A stretch of 64,000 nt of DNA from URNF01 sp045638005 (lineage in GTDB: Bacteria; Bacillota; Clostridia; Oscillospirales; Acutalibacteraceae): NCBI GenBank assembly GCA_045638005.1, contig JAZUAN010000011.1, forward strand, positions 1 to 64,000, given 5' to 3'. Of the stretch, positions 1 through 8,424 are shown piece after piece. The notes below the pieces were generated by a model. The model saw only the letters and a list, made by a program, of their open reading frames with translations, searched no databases and was not told where the DNA came from. Each line of letters opens with the position of its first letter. The first letter of the stretch is position 1. The translations under genes were made by a program, and so were the position numbers.

Positions 1-380
1 GGATTGAAAAGGAAGTTGACACCAAAGAGATCAGCCCCTTGGCACTCGCGTTGATCGGCGACGGCGTGTATGAGATGATGGTGCGGGAAATGCTGGTGTG
101 CGAAGCCAACCGCAGTGCAAACGAGTTGCACAAAGCGGCGGTAAAATTAGTGCGCGCAGAAGCGCAGGCAGCGGCGATGGATAAGATCGAACCGTTGCTC
201 ACCGACAGGGAAGCCGCCGCGTTCCGCCGCGGCAGAAACGCCCATACCGCAAGAAACGATGCGGCATACCACCGTGCAACCGGCTTCGAGGCACTCTTTG
301 GCTATTTGTACTTGAACGGCGAAACCGCACGTATCAAGCAACTGTTTTCCCTGTGTGTGGAAAGGAGTGACGGTGTATGA
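1..380 (+). CDS. mrnC: Mini-ribonuclease III, 3' portion (5' end outside window)
   Basis: RNase III-like enzyme without a dsRNA-binding domain; in Bacillus Mini-III matures 23S rRNA termini. The reading frame is open to the left edge and reads IEKEVDTKEISPLALALIGD before GVYE, matching the start of the catalytic fold (PLALAxxGDxVYE with the metal-binding Asp and Glu). A second conserved stretch, GFEALFGYLYLNGE, lies near the C-terminus. The visible part is about 126 residues, close to the family's length, so only a short N-terminal piece is missing. A TTG at position 39 is in frame, but homology continues upstream of it, so I do not take it as the start. The stop overlaps the next gene's start (ATGA). 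Confidence 0.85.
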   Translation, partial: IEKEVDTKEISPLALALIGDGVYEMMVREMLVCEANRSANELHKAAVKLVRAEAQAAAMDKIEPLLTDREAAAFRRGRNAHTARNDAAYHRATGFEALFGYLYLNGETARIKQLFSLCVERSDGV

Positions 381-559
381 AAAAATTTATTATCGGCGTC
401 CTTGTCGGCGCACTTGTAGCCGGAGCGGTGTGTCTTTTGATGACAAGCAATAACAATTCGCACAATACATCCTCCCACCACTCTCGCGAAGACGACGAAA
501 TGGATCGCAACGATTATTGGGAAGAGAAGGCAAAATGGTCTCCCGGCATCTTGGATTGA
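377..559 (+). CDS. Small single-pass membrane protein, function unknown
   Basis: A 60-residue protein not recognised as a named family. Residues about 4-22 form one hydrophobic segment (FIIGVLVGALVAGAVCLLM) after a Lys-Lys start, suggesting a membrane anchor or uncleaved signal. It is followed by a polar Asn/Ser/His stretch and an acidic tail rich in Asp and Glu. Its start codon overlaps the stop of the Mini-III gene (ATGA), so the two are probably translationally coupled. An alternative is a chance ORF, but the overlap, the membrane segment and the terminator that follows favour a real gene. Confidence 0.55.
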   Translation: MKKFIIGVLVGALVAGAVCLLMTSNNNSHNTSSHHSREDDEMDRNDYWEEKAKWSPGILD

Positions 560-640
560 TATACAAACGCTGTGCCCTAAAAGGCAGAAAAAGATACATG
601 GGTGAATAAATTGGACCCTTGATGAATACTATACACCATA

Positions 641-673
641 AAAAACCGCCATCCCAATGGGATGGCGGTTTTT
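641..673. terminator. Bidirectional rho-independent terminator
   Basis: A perfect stem AACCGCCATCCC / GGGATGGCGGTT with a 3-nt loop is flanked by A5 on one side and T5 on the other. It can end the plus-strand mrnC unit and the minus-strand hydrogenase operon, which converge here. Confidence 0.9.
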
Positions 674-683
674 GTCGTTATTC

Positions 684-2426
684 TTATTTGAATTTCGGAC
701 GCGCAACGTAGGAGGTGTGCAGGATCTCATGTGCCTTGTGGCTGCCAAAGCTGCCGAAGTACTCTTCGTACACCTTTTTCACCATCGGGTTCTCATGGGA
801 TTTACGCACAGCAGCCGCTTTGTCGATGCCGTACAGCACGCTTGCGCGTTTCTCGCGGTAATTCTCGAAGTTGCGCACAGAAGCGGGAACGATCGGCTGG
901 CCGCCGCCGTTGATACAACCGCCGGGGCAACACATGATCTCCACGAAGGTCCACGGAGCGGTGCCGTCCTTGATTTTGCTCATGACATAGTCGGCAGCAG
1001 TCAGACCGCTGGCAACAGCCACTTTCACTTCAAGACCTGCAATGTTGTAGGACGCTTCTTTCAGACCGTCCATGCCGCGCACCGCTTCAAATTCAACGTT
1101 GCCGTTGTCTTTGCCGGTAAGCACGTCATTCGCGGTACGCAGAGCAGCTTCCATAACACCGCCGGTAGCGCCGAAGATCACAGCAGCGCCGGTATCCTCG
1201 CCGAGAGGCATATCGAACTCTTCGTCAGGCAGGTTGTTGAACAAGATGCCTGCGCGGTCGATCATGCGAGCAAGCTCGCGGGTGGTGATGGAGATATCCA
1301 CATCCGGCACGCCGGCAGCGGCTTCATCATCACGGCCGATTTCGAACTTCTTCGCGGTACAGGGCATCACAGAGACGGACACGATGTTCTTGGGATCGAT
1401 GCCGTTCTTCTCAGCGTAGTAGGTTTTTAAGATCGCACCAAACATCTGCTGGGGCGATTTGCAGGAGGAGAGGTTTTTCAGCTGATCGGGATAGTACAGC
1501 TCAGCGAACTTGACCCAACCGGGAGAGCAGGAGGTGATCATCGGCAGCACACCGCCGTTTTTCACGCGCTCAACCAGCTCGGTTGCCTCTTCCACGATGG
1601 TCATGTCAGCAGCAAAGTTGGTGTCAAACACCTTGTCAAAGCCGAGACGGCGGAGAGCTGCAACCATTTTGCCTTCGGCGTTGGTGCCAACAGGCATACC
1701 GAAAGATTCGCCGATGGCGGCACGCACCGCGGGAGCGGTCTGCACCATAACCACCTTTGTGGGATCGGCCAATGCCGCCCAGACGTCTTCGGTGTTGTCC
1801 TTTTCGGTCAGAGCGCCGGTGGGGCACACATTGATACACTGGCCGCAGGATACGCAAGGCACGTCAGCGAGATTTTTCTCGAACGCGCAAGCGATATGGG
1901 TGTCGATGCCGCGGTCGTTAGCGCCGATAACCGACACAAACTGCTGCTGGCAAGCTGCCACGCAGCGACGGCACAGGATACATTTGTTGTTGTCGCGGAT
2001 CATGTGCGGAGCGGAATCATCCAGCGCATACTCGGGACGGAAGCCGTCGTATTTGCCGTTGTCCTCCACACCGTAATCGAGACACATTTTCTGCAGTTCG
2101 CAGTTGGTGGAACGCACGCAGGAGAGACATTTCTTCTCATGGGTGGAGAGAATGAGCTCCAGAGTAGTTTTACGGGCGGCACGCACCTTGGGGGTGTTGG
2201 TGGAAATCTCCATACCCTCAGCCACAGGATACACGCAAGCGGTCACAAGACCACGGGCGCCGGTAGCTTCAACCACGCAGATACGGCAAGCGCCGATTTC
2301 GTTGATGTCTTTCAAATAGCACAGGGTGGGAATTTCCACGCCGGCTGCACGGGCTGCTTCCAAGATGGTAGAGCCCTTGGGCACGCTGACAGCAATGCCG
2401 TTTACTTTTACATTAACCATATCCAT
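684..2426 (-). CDS. hydA: [FeFe] hydrogenase catalytic subunit, NADH-dependent/bifurcating type
   Basis: Reduces protons (or oxidises H2) at an H-cluster, in complex with the NuoE- and NuoF-like subunits of this operon. Domains in order: plant-type [2Fe-2S] (C36, C47, C50, C64); His-Cys [4Fe-4S] (H96, C100, C103, C109); two [4Fe-4S] sets (C149/152/155/159 and C191/194/197/201); H-cluster domain with L1 TSCSPGW (C300), L2 MPCTAKK (C356) and L3 CCPGGC (C500, C504); and a small-subunit-like C-terminus. The length, 580 residues, is normal for this class. Serine replaces the second cysteine of the classical TSCCP motif. The start is ATG with AAAGGAGA 8 nt upstream. It is the last gene of the operon. 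Confidence 0.93.
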   Translation of the reverse strand: MDMVNVKVNGIAVSVPKGSTILEAARAAGVEIPTLCYLKDINEIGACRICVVEATGARGLVTACVYPVAEGMEISTNTPKVRAARKTTLELILSTHEKKCLSCVRSTNCELQKMCLDYGVEDNGKYDGFRPEYALDDSAPHMIRDNNKCILCRRCVAACQQQFVSVIGANDRGIDTHIACAFEKNLADVPCVSCGQCINVCPTGALTEKDNTEDVWAALADPTKVVMVQTAPAVRAAIGESFGMPVGTNAEGKMVAALRRLGFDKVFDTNFAADMTIVEEATELVERVKNGGVLPMITSCSPGWVKFAELYYPDQLKNLSSCKSPQQMFGAILKTYYAEKNGIDPKNIVSVSVMPCTAKKFEIGRDDEAAAGVPDVDISITTRELARMIDRAGILFNNLPDEEFDMPLGEDTGAAVIFGATGGVMEAALRTANDVLTGKDNGNVEFEAVRGMDGLKEASYNIAGLEVKVAVASGLTAADYVMSKIKDGTAPWTFVEIMCCPGGCINGGGQPIVPASVRNFENYREKRASVLYGIDKAAAVRKSHENPMVKKVYEEYFGSFGSHKAHEILHTSYVARPKFK

Positions 2427-2443
2427 CTTCCGTCTCTCCTTTC

Positions 2444-4261
2444 TTACTGTTTGCTGATAGCCTTGAACTTACAGGTACCGATACAAGCGCCGCACTTCAC
2501 GCACTTGGCTTGATCGATCTCAAGGCTCGGGAGTTTGTGGCCGGCAGCCACATAATCGGTCTTGAAGATAGCATCCGCCGGGCATTGCTTAGCGCACATG
2601 CCGCAACCGATACATTTCTCTTTATCAATGGTGATGGACAGCAGGTCCTTACACACGCCGGCGGGACATTTCTTGTCCACCACGTGAGCAACATATTCAT
2701 CGCGGAAGAATTTAAGGGTGGACAGCACCGGGTTGGGAGCAGTCTGACCCAAGCCGCACAGGGAGTTCTCTTTGATGTAGTAGCAGAGCTTCTCCAGCTC
2801 GTCGATATCCTCTAAAGTGCCCTGACCCTTGGTGATCTTGTCCAGCTGTTCGAGCAGGCGTTTGGTACCTACACGGCAGGGAGTACATTTACCGCAGGAC
2901 TCTTCGACGGTGAAGTCGAGGAAGAATTTCGCCATATCCACCATACAGGTGTCTTCGTCCATGACGATGAGACCGCCGGAACCCATCATACAGCCAATCG
3001 CAATGAGGTTGTCATAGTCAACGGGTGTGTCGATGAGGTCAGCAGCAATACAACCGCCGGAAGGACCGCCGGTCTGCGCAGCCTTGAATTTCTTATCGTT
3101 CGGGATACCGCCGCCGATATCATAGATGATCTCGCGGAGAGTAGTACCCATCGGGATCTCCACAAGGCCGGTGTGGTGGATCTTACCGCCGAGCGCGAAC
3201 ACCTTGGTGCCCTTGGAGGTCTCGGTACCCATGGAGCAGAACCAGTCAGCGCCATTGAGGATGATCTGCGGAATGTTCGCAAAGGTTTCCACGTTGTTTT
3301 CAACGGTGGGCTTACCGTACAGACCTTTGACAGCCGGATACGGAGGACGCGGACGAGGCTCGCCACGGTTGCCTTCGATAGAAGTCATAAGTGCCGTTTC
3401 CTCACCGCACACGAAAGCGCCGGCGCCCAGACGGATGAACAGATCAAAGTCAAAGCCGGAGCCGAAGATGTTTTTGCCGAGCAGACCGTATTCACGCGCC
3501 TGATCGATAGCGATCTGCAGACGAGCAACAGCGATCGGATACTCCGCACGGACGTACACATAACCCTCGGTAGCACCGATAGCGTAGCCGGCGATGATCA
3601 TAGCTTCAATGAGGGAGTGCGGATCGCCTTCCAGAATGGAACGGTCCATGAACGCACCCGGGTCACCCTCGTCAGCGTTACAAACAACGTATTTCTGGTC
3701 AGCCTGGTTGGGAGCGGTCAGCGCCCATTTGCGACCGGTCGGGAAGCCGCCGCCGCCACGACCACGCAGGCCGGAGTCGGAAACAACCTTGATGACCTCA
3801 TCGGGGGTCATTTCGGTCAGCACCTTACCCAGAGCAGCATAGCCGTCCATCGCGATATACTCGTCGATGTTCTCGGGGTTGATAAGACCGCAGTTGCGCA
3901 GAACGATACGCTTCTGGGATTTGTAGAAAACGGTGTCGTTCAGGGAAACAGTGCCTTCAACGGGTTCATCAGAACCGGTATCAGCGTATACAAGACGATC
4001 GACGGGACGACCTTTGAGCAGATGCTCGGAAACGATCTCCGCTACGTCCTCGGGGGTCACGCGGCTATAGAAAGTGCCATCGGGATGGATGATAACCACG
4101 GGGCCCAGTTCGCAAAGACCGAAACAACCGGTCATTACGAGTTTGACTTCATCAGCAATGCCGTTCGCTTCCAAAGCGGAAACGAAAGCTTCCTGAATTT
4201 TGTTACTGCCTGAGGAGGTACAGCCGGTACCGCCGCAGATCAGCACATGAGCTCGAATCAT
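2444..4261 (-). CDS. hydB: Hydrogenase flavoprotein subunit, NuoF/HydB/HndC family
   Basis: The NAD(H)- and FMN-binding electron-entry subunit of the multimeric hydrogenase, and the presumed site of flavin-based bifurcation. Domains in order: N-terminal thioredoxin-like [2Fe-2S] (C9, C14, C46, C50); NuoF core with the nucleotide-binding loop GRGGGGFPTG (167-176); a [4Fe-4S] site ESCGKCTPC (C456, C459, C462, with C502); and a C-terminal 2x[4Fe-4S] ferredoxin domain (C550/553/556/560 and C587/590/593/597). At 605 residues it matches the long HydB/HndC form rather than NuoF of complex I. The start is ATG with GAGGTAATAGT upstream, and hydA follows 17 nt after the stop. Symbols hydB and hndC are both in use for this family. 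Confidence 0.92.
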   Translation of the reverse strand: MIRAHVLICGGTGCTSSGSNKIQEAFVSALEANGIADEVKLVMTGCFGLCELGPVVIIHPDGTFYSRVTPEDVAEIVSEHLLKGRPVDRLVYADTGSDEPVEGTVSLNDTVFYKSQKRIVLRNCGLINPENIDEYIAMDGYAALGKVLTEMTPDEVIKVVSDSGLRGRGGGGFPTGRKWALTAPNQADQKYVVCNADEGDPGAFMDRSILEGDPHSLIEAMIIAGYAIGATEGYVYVRAEYPIAVARLQIAIDQAREYGLLGKNIFGSGFDFDLFIRLGAGAFVCGEETALMTSIEGNRGEPRPRPPYPAVKGLYGKPTVENNVETFANIPQIILNGADWFCSMGTETSKGTKVFALGGKIHHTGLVEIPMGTTLREIIYDIGGGIPNDKKFKAAQTGGPSGGCIAADLIDTPVDYDNLIAIGCMMGSGGLIVMDEDTCMVDMAKFFLDFTVEESCGKCTPCRVGTKRLLEQLDKITKGQGTLEDIDELEKLCYYIKENSLCGLGQTAPNPVLSTLKFFRDEYVAHVVDKKCPAGVCKDLLSITIDKEKCIGCGMCAKQCPADAIFKTDYVAAGHKLPSLEIDQAKCVKCGACIGTCKFKAISKQ

Positions 4262-4279
4262 ACTATTACCTCCTCGATT

Positions 4280-4639
4280 TTATGCTTTGATATATTCTGC
4301 AACAGGTTTGCCGCCTTTGAGGTGTTCCTCAACCACGCGGGCGACCTTATCAGCAGTCATTTTGACATAGGTGACCTTCTCTTTGCCGGCCTCGTACACG
4401 TCGACGATGGGCTCAAATTGGCAAAGACCGCAGCAGCCGGTCTGGGTAACGGTAACACTGCCCGTAAGACCTGCCGCGTCTACCTGCTCAACGAAGGCCG
4501 CGAGTACGGGACGCGCGCCCGCTGCGATACCGCAGGTCGCCATACCGACAACCACGCGCTTTTCGCCGCTGCCTTCACGCAGCGCAACCTTGCTCTGCAT
4601 TTTGTCTCTGATTGCTTGGAGTTCTGCTAACGATTTCAT
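4280..4639 (-). CDS. Thioredoxin-like [2Fe-2S] ferredoxin (HndB-like)
   Basis: A 119-residue electron-transfer protein with the thioredoxin-like ferredoxin fold. The cysteines are spread as GMATCGIAAG and then QTGCCGLCQFEP, as in the small [2Fe-2S] subunit that precedes the NuoF-like subunit in Clostridia and Desulfovibrio Hnd operons. It lies 18 nt upstream of hydB, whose N-terminus carries a related domain. It probably shuttles electrons within the complex or tunes its assembly; the exact role is inference. The start is ATG with the ribosome site AAAGGAAG. Confidence 0.85.
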   Translation of the reverse strand: MKSLAELQAIRDKMQSKVALREGSGEKRVVVGMATCGIAAGARPVLAAFVEQVDAAGLTGSVTVTQTGCCGLCQFEPIVDVYEAGKEKVTYVKMTADKVARVVEEHLKGGKPVAEYIKA

Positions 4640-4689
4640 ACATATCTTCCTTTCCTATGGGATAAATACTAAACAAATTTATATCCGCG

Positions 4690-5238
4690 CTATTCGCCGT
4701 AGCCTTCCTGCAAATAGCCTTGGATCCATTGTAATACCTCGAAGCTGCCAAGCGGAACATCGCCCAGCACCTCGCGCAGCTCACGGGTATCCATCCGCAC
4801 CGTTTCTTTCCCCTCCCGCTCGTGGCAGAACAGGAAATCGGTGTCGGGGTGCCCCTGCACCAGGGTTGTCATGGTGGCAGGCATATCCCCCAGCGGCGGA
4901 CAATCGATGTGATCGGTGTGAAACACCGCCGTCACCTCGGTCCCGTGCGCGTCGGGATAGGTTTTTTTATCCTTAGAGAGAACGGTCACATCACCGCCGG
5001 TCTGCTGCGCTTCCAGTTTAAGAAGCGGCAGCCCCAGACCCACCGCACGCGTGGTGCGGGTAGTATAAAACGGATCGGTAACCCGTTTGACCGTTTGGGC
5101 ATCCATGCCGCAGCCGTCATCGCGAATGATGAGTGTCAAAACACCGTTTTGCTCATGTAAGAGGATTTCAGTGAGAGAAGCGCCCGCTTTCACGGAATTT
5201 TCCACCACATCTAAAATATTGAGGGAAAGTTCTTTCAT
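4690..5238 (-). CDS. HATPase_c (GHKL) ATP-binding protein of the hydrogenase operon
   Basis: A 182-residue protein holding little more than a histidine-kinase-type ATPase domain. The N-box reads LNILDVVENSVKAGA (about 6-20), the G1 box is DDGCGM (about 40-45), and a glycine-rich G2 motif VGLGLPLLK follows. There is no DHp domain or phosphoacceptor His region, and no sensor domain. Such proteins recur in clostridial hydrogenase operons beside DRTGG and PHP genes. A regulatory role, as kinase or anti-sigma-like switch, is inferred from context only. It overlaps the PHP gene by 4 nt, so translation is probably coupled. The tail after residue 115 has no motif I can name. Confidence 0.8.
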   Translation of the reverse strand: MKELSLNILDVVENSVKAGASLTEILLHEQNGVLTLIIRDDGCGMDAQTVKRVTDPFYTTRTTRAVGLGLPLLKLEAQQTGGDVTVLSKDKKTYPDAHGTEVTAVFHTDHIDCPPLGDMPATMTTLVQGHPDTDFLFCHEREGKETVRMDTRELREVLGDVPLGSFEVLQWIQGYLQEGYGE

Positions 5239-5966
5239 CGCTTACCTCCGAGTATCTCTATGAGGCGTTCCCGCACAAGCTGACTGCTGTACGGTTCATC
5301 GTCAATCTCGATGCTGTTTGCCGCGTCCCGCACGTCCCACAGATAGTGAGCATCGGAGGAAACGGTAACCCTACAACCCGTCGGCATCAAGGGGCGTAAC
5401 GCCGCCGCCTTTTCGCCGTCATGTAATTCCACGCACTTGAAATCCGCCTCTTCCGGTATAGCGCCCAAAACGGCGATGATGCCATTAGCGTCGCGGTCGA
5501 TATGAGCGGGAAAGCACACACCGCCGTAATATTCCGCGAGCGGCACGCTTTCTTCCAAGGTAACGGTGGTCGCATTGGACAGCAGATACGGCTCTTTGCC
5601 GATCACCTCATCGTTTTCATCCATAATCCACTGTTCCCCGAAAATATCGGGGCGGTTTTTCACAAGCACGCGACGTTTTTCGATTTCCTTATCGAACGCC
5701 ATCGCCGCTTGAAGCGTCGGGAACAGACACACCATGTGGATATCCTCCGCGGTGGTCAGCTCCATGCCGGGGATGGGAATGATGCCCTGCTTTTTTGCCG
5801 CCGCCATAAACGCGGGACAGTTTTTGCAGGTGTTGTGATCGGTGAGCGCCATGATCTGCAAACCGGCCAGGGTGCCCACCCCCGCCAGATTGTTAGGGGT
5901 GTTGTCGTCATCCCCGCAAGGGGACAGACAGGAATGGATGTGCAGGTCATAATAATAGCGGCTCAT
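5235..5966 (-). CDS. PHP-domain metal-dependent phosphoesterase
   Basis: The N-terminus DLHIHSCLSPCG and ALTDHNTCKN match the first PHP motifs (HxH and DHN) that bind the di- or trinuclear metal centre; further His residues occur in HMVCLFP, PAHID and SSDAHY. At 243 residues it is a stand-alone PHP protein of the TrpH/PolC-PHP class, so a phosphatase or nuclease acting on small phosphates is likely. The substrate cannot be read from sequence. It overlaps both neighbours by 4 nt and sits between a DRTGG gene and the HATPase gene, so it belongs to the hydrogenase-linked signalling module. Confidence 0.85.
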   Translation of the reverse strand: MSRYYYDLHIHSCLSPCGDDDNTPNNLAGVGTLAGLQIMALTDHNTCKNCPAFMAAAKKQGIIPIPGMELTTAEDIHMVCLFPTLQAAMAFDKEIEKRRVLVKNRPDIFGEQWIMDENDEVIGKEPYLLSNATTVTLEESVPLAEYYGGVCFPAHIDRDANGIIAVLGAIPEEADFKCVELHDGEKAAALRPLMPTGCRVTVSSDAHYLWDVRDAANSIEIDDEPYSSQLVRERLIEILGGKR

Positions 5967-6289
5967 ACGCAGTCACACAGCTTTAACGCCGTTTCATACG
6001 AGCTGACCGACGACAAAAGGATGTTGACACCCTTTTGCTCCGCCAGCTGTGCCACGCCCTCGTCCGGCTGCACACCCTCGGTGAGGATGATGCAAGCGGT
6101 GTCGGCGAGCGTTGCAACCGCGACAATATTTTGGTTGGACATGATGGTGAGCCAGGCATCACCGGCATCGGCGCGCCCCATCACCCAACTGAGAAGGTCG
6201 CCCATGTACACACCGGTGACCTCGCGGTCGCCGTCCGGCAAACTTACCGGCTTGAAACCGTAGTTTTCTGCCAATTCTTTTACCGTCAT
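5963..6289 (-). CDS. DRTGG-domain protein (second copy)
   Basis: A 108-residue protein with the DRTGG-like regulatory fold found alone or attached to CBS and kinase domains. Recognisable parts are VTGVYMGDLLSWVMG, then VAVATLADTACIILTEGV. I place the start at the ATG encoding MTVKEL because GAGAGGAG lies 8 nt before it; a longer in-frame reading from 6331 would overlap the upstream gene by 28 nt and has a low-quality N-terminus. A paralogue lies at 7988-8353. In this family the domain is thought to bind a small ligand, but which one is unknown. It probably works with the adjacent HydS-like protein. Confidence 0.8.
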   Translation of the reverse strand: MTVKELAENYGFKPVSLPDGDREVTGVYMGDLLSWVMGRADAGDAWLTIMSNQNIVAVATLADTACIILTEGVQPDEGVAQLAEQKGVNILLSSVSSYETALKLCDCV

Positions 6290-6303
6290 GGGACATGCTC
6301 CTC

Positions 6304-7551
6304 TCAAACTTTTTTCGCAGCCACCACACAAGCCTCAGGCTTTGCCGTGCCTTTCACCACGTCCTCCGCAAACGCGCGACAGGTGGGAGCACCGCAAGCG
6401 CCGCAATCAAGTCCCGGCAAGGACGCGCGGAGCGTTTGGATGTCCGCAAGCATCCGCATAGACTCGGCAACGCTTTTCCCGAGCTGTGAGATGGGCTGAT
6501 ATTCGGGAATCTCATCAAAGAAGTAATCTGCAGGGATGTATTGCGCCTCGGTGGGCAGGAAATTCTGCGACACCGGTAAGAACCGACGCAAATTTTGCAA
6601 TCGCGCTTTGGCGATAAAGGGATTTTGTACCGTCAGCACGCCGCCGACGCACCCGCCGGTACAAGCGTTCAGTTCCACAAACTCCAGTTGTGGGATGTTA
6701 CCGTTTTCGATCTGATCCAGCACGTGGATAACATTCTCGATACCGTCCGCCGCAAGGTAGCTGTCATTGAACAGCGCCGCGGCTTCACCGCCCGACGTCG
6801 CCCAGCTTACGCCGATCATGCCCGATTCGGAAAGTTCTTTTGGCAGATCTTCGGGTTTCATCTCGTTGATGAGTTTGAAGTACACATCACTGATAGAAAC
6901 CACCGCGTCCACCTGACTTTTATAGTCGCCGAAGCCGTTTTTTACATAACTCGCTTTGGCGGGACACGGCGAGATGAAGCAAACGCCGATTTCTTCGGGT
7001 TTTAGCTCGGGGTGTTCTTTGAGCGCGCGTTCTTTCGCACATTTCGCCGCTATTTCCATCGGCGGAAGCATGTGCATCACGTTATCCTGCAATGAGGGGA
7101 AACGAAGTGCAATGAGACGCACGATGACCGGACAAGCAGCGCTGATGACCGGCTTTTTGACCCCTTCGGTATTCAGATACAAGCGGGTGTAGGCCGAAAC
7201 CATTTCCGCCGCCTTAGATACCTCATACACGTCGTCAAAGCCGATGGATAAAAGACCGCCCAGTACGTAATCCACGTCATCCAGATTATCAAACTGCCCG
7301 TATAACGTCGGCGCGGGCAGGGCGATCTTCCATTTGAAGCCTTCCATTTCATCCAGCTTGCTGCACACCGCCTTTTTGGCTTTGTGCGGGCATACGCGGA
7401 TGCATTCGCCGCAATCGATACAGCGCCGCTGATTGATCTCCGCCCTGCCGTCCCGCACGCGTATCGCTTCGGTGGGGCAATGGCGCAGACAGGTGGTACA
7501 ACCGGTACATTTATGCGGATCCAAGAACACGGAATGTTCGTAGGTATGCAT
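6304..7551 (-). CDS. HydS-like [FeFe]-hydrogenase-family protein, putative H2/redox sensor
   Basis: A 415-residue protein combining an N-terminal 2x[4Fe-4S] ferredoxin (C15/18/21/25 and C44/47/50/54), an H-cluster-type large domain and a C-terminal [4Fe-4S] domain (C383, C386, C391, C408; motif DCGACGAPTC). All four cysteines that would bind the H-cluster cubane are present: SAAC140P, SPC196, NAC297TGGC301. The residue at the proton-relay cysteine position is Ala139 (SAACP against TSCCP). Loss of that cysteine is the known hallmark of HydS-type sensory hydrogenases, which turn over H2 slowly. No PAS domain is present, so output probably passes through the neighbouring DRTGG, HATPase and PHP proteins. 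Sensor function is inference. Confidence 0.82.
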   Translation of the reverse strand: MHTYEHSVFLDPHKCTGCTTCLRHCPTEAIRVRDGRAEINQRRCIDCGECIRVCPHKAKKAVCSKLDEMEGFKWKIALPAPTLYGQFDNLDDVDYVLGGLLSIGFDDVYEVSKAAEMVSAYTRLYLNTEGVKKPVISAACPVIVRLIALRFPSLQDNVMHMLPPMEIAAKCAKERALKEHPELKPEEIGVCFISPCPAKASYVKNGFGDYKSQVDAVVSISDVYFKLINEMKPEDLPKELSESGMIGVSWATSGGEAAALFNDSYLAADGIENVIHVLDQIENGNIPQLEFVELNACTGGCVGGVLTVQNPFIAKARLQNLRRFLPVSQNFLPTEAQYIPADYFFDEIPEYQPISQLGKSVAESMRMLADIQTLRASLPGLDCGACGAPTCRAFAEDVVKGTAKPEACVVAAKKV

Positions 7552-7562
7552 ATACTCAACCC

Positions 7563-7991
7563 TTATCCGTCAATATTCACCCGCATGGTCACGCGGGTGC
7601 CGTGTCCGACCTCAGACTCGATGTTCATATAGTCGGTGTAGCGTTTCATGTTGGGGAGACCCATACCGGCACCGAAACCCAGCGACCGAATGTTATCGGG
7701 TGCTGTGGAGAAGCCCGCCTGCATCGCCTGCTCAATGTCGGCAATACCGGGGCCCTCGTCCTTTAAGATGATTTCGATGTACTCTTGCGCCACCCGCACC
7801 TCGGCTTCGCCGCCGCCGGCATGGATGACCATATTGATCTCGCCCTCGTACATGGCGATGGATACACGGCGGATGATCTCTGCCGGCAGTCCTAACTGGC
7901 GCAGGTTTTTCTTGACCTGCACAGAGGCCTGACCCGCGGAGGTGAAGTTCTCCCCATCCACATCAAAGCGGAACGACAGTACTTCACTCAT
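7563..7991 (-). CDS. RsbW/SpoIIAB-like anti-sigma-type ATP-binding protein
   Basis: A 142-residue HATPase_c protein of the serine-protein-kinase/anti-sigma class. The N-box region is RRVSIAMYEGEINMVIHA, the G1 box DEGPGI and the G2 box FGAGMGLPNMKRY. The start is ATG of MSEVLSF, with AAGGAG 8 nt upstream; a longer reading to 8051 is probably non-coding because it runs into the overlapping DRTGG gene. The gene overlaps that DRTGG stop by 4 nt. In clostridial hydrogenase operons such proteins are predicted to transmit a signal, but neither an anti-anti-sigma partner nor a sigma factor is visible here. Confidence 0.82.
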   Translation of the reverse strand: MSEVLSFRFDVDGENFTSAGQASVQVKKNLRQLGLPAEIIRRVSIAMYEGEINMVIHAGGGEAEVRVAQEYIEIILKDEGPGIADIEQAMQAGFSTAPDNIRSLGFGAGMGLPNMKRYTDYMNIESEVGHGTRVTMRVNIDG

Positions 7992-8353
7992 ACGCTTTTC
8001 TCCTTTTTCACCTTGTTCCCCACCAAGCCGTTGGCATACAGAATGCCGCAAGCTTCGTACATCCGCTTAGAGGTCGCCAGCAGCACAAGACCGCTCTCCT
8101 CCGCCAAACGGATCATCTCGGGGGTAGGCATTTTGGAACGGACAAATACGATACACACCATGTCCATCATTTCCGCAGTACGAATAACCTGCGGGTTGAC
8201 AAGACCGGTGAGCAGCACCGCCTGGTCCTTTACGTACGCCAGTACGTCGCTCATCATATCGCTGCCGCAGGCGGAATACACATGGTTGCCCAAGTTCTCC
8301 TCGCCTACCAAAACCTCAGCGTCGAGCAGTTCCCTAATGGTACAAATCTTCAT
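7988..8353 (-). CDS. DRTGG-domain protein (first copy)
   Basis: A 121-residue protein made of one DRTGG-like domain: CTIRELLDAEVLVG, then HVYSACGSDMMSDVLAYVK and LLTGLVNPQVIRTAEMMDM, a pattern typical of this family in hydrogenase operons. Paralogue of the 5963-6289 protein; two copies flanking an anti-sigma-like ATPase and a HydS-like protein suggest a hetero-oligomeric sensor module. It begins 176 nt downstream of the NuoE gene's stop, the only large gap in the operon, which is filled by a palindromic element. The ribosome site AGGAACACCTCTT region upstream is weak to moderate. Confidence 0.8.
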   Translation of the reverse strand: MKICTIRELLDAEVLVGEENLGNHVYSACGSDMMSDVLAYVKDQAVLLTGLVNPQVIRTAEMMDMVCIVFVRSKMPTPEMIRLAEESGLVLLATSKRMYEACGILYANGLVGNKVKKEKSV

Positions 8354-8424
8354 AAGAGGTGTTCCTTTTTACAGATTGTTTTCAAAAAGCAAATGGGCTT
8401 ACATTACATATCTGCAACCCCACT

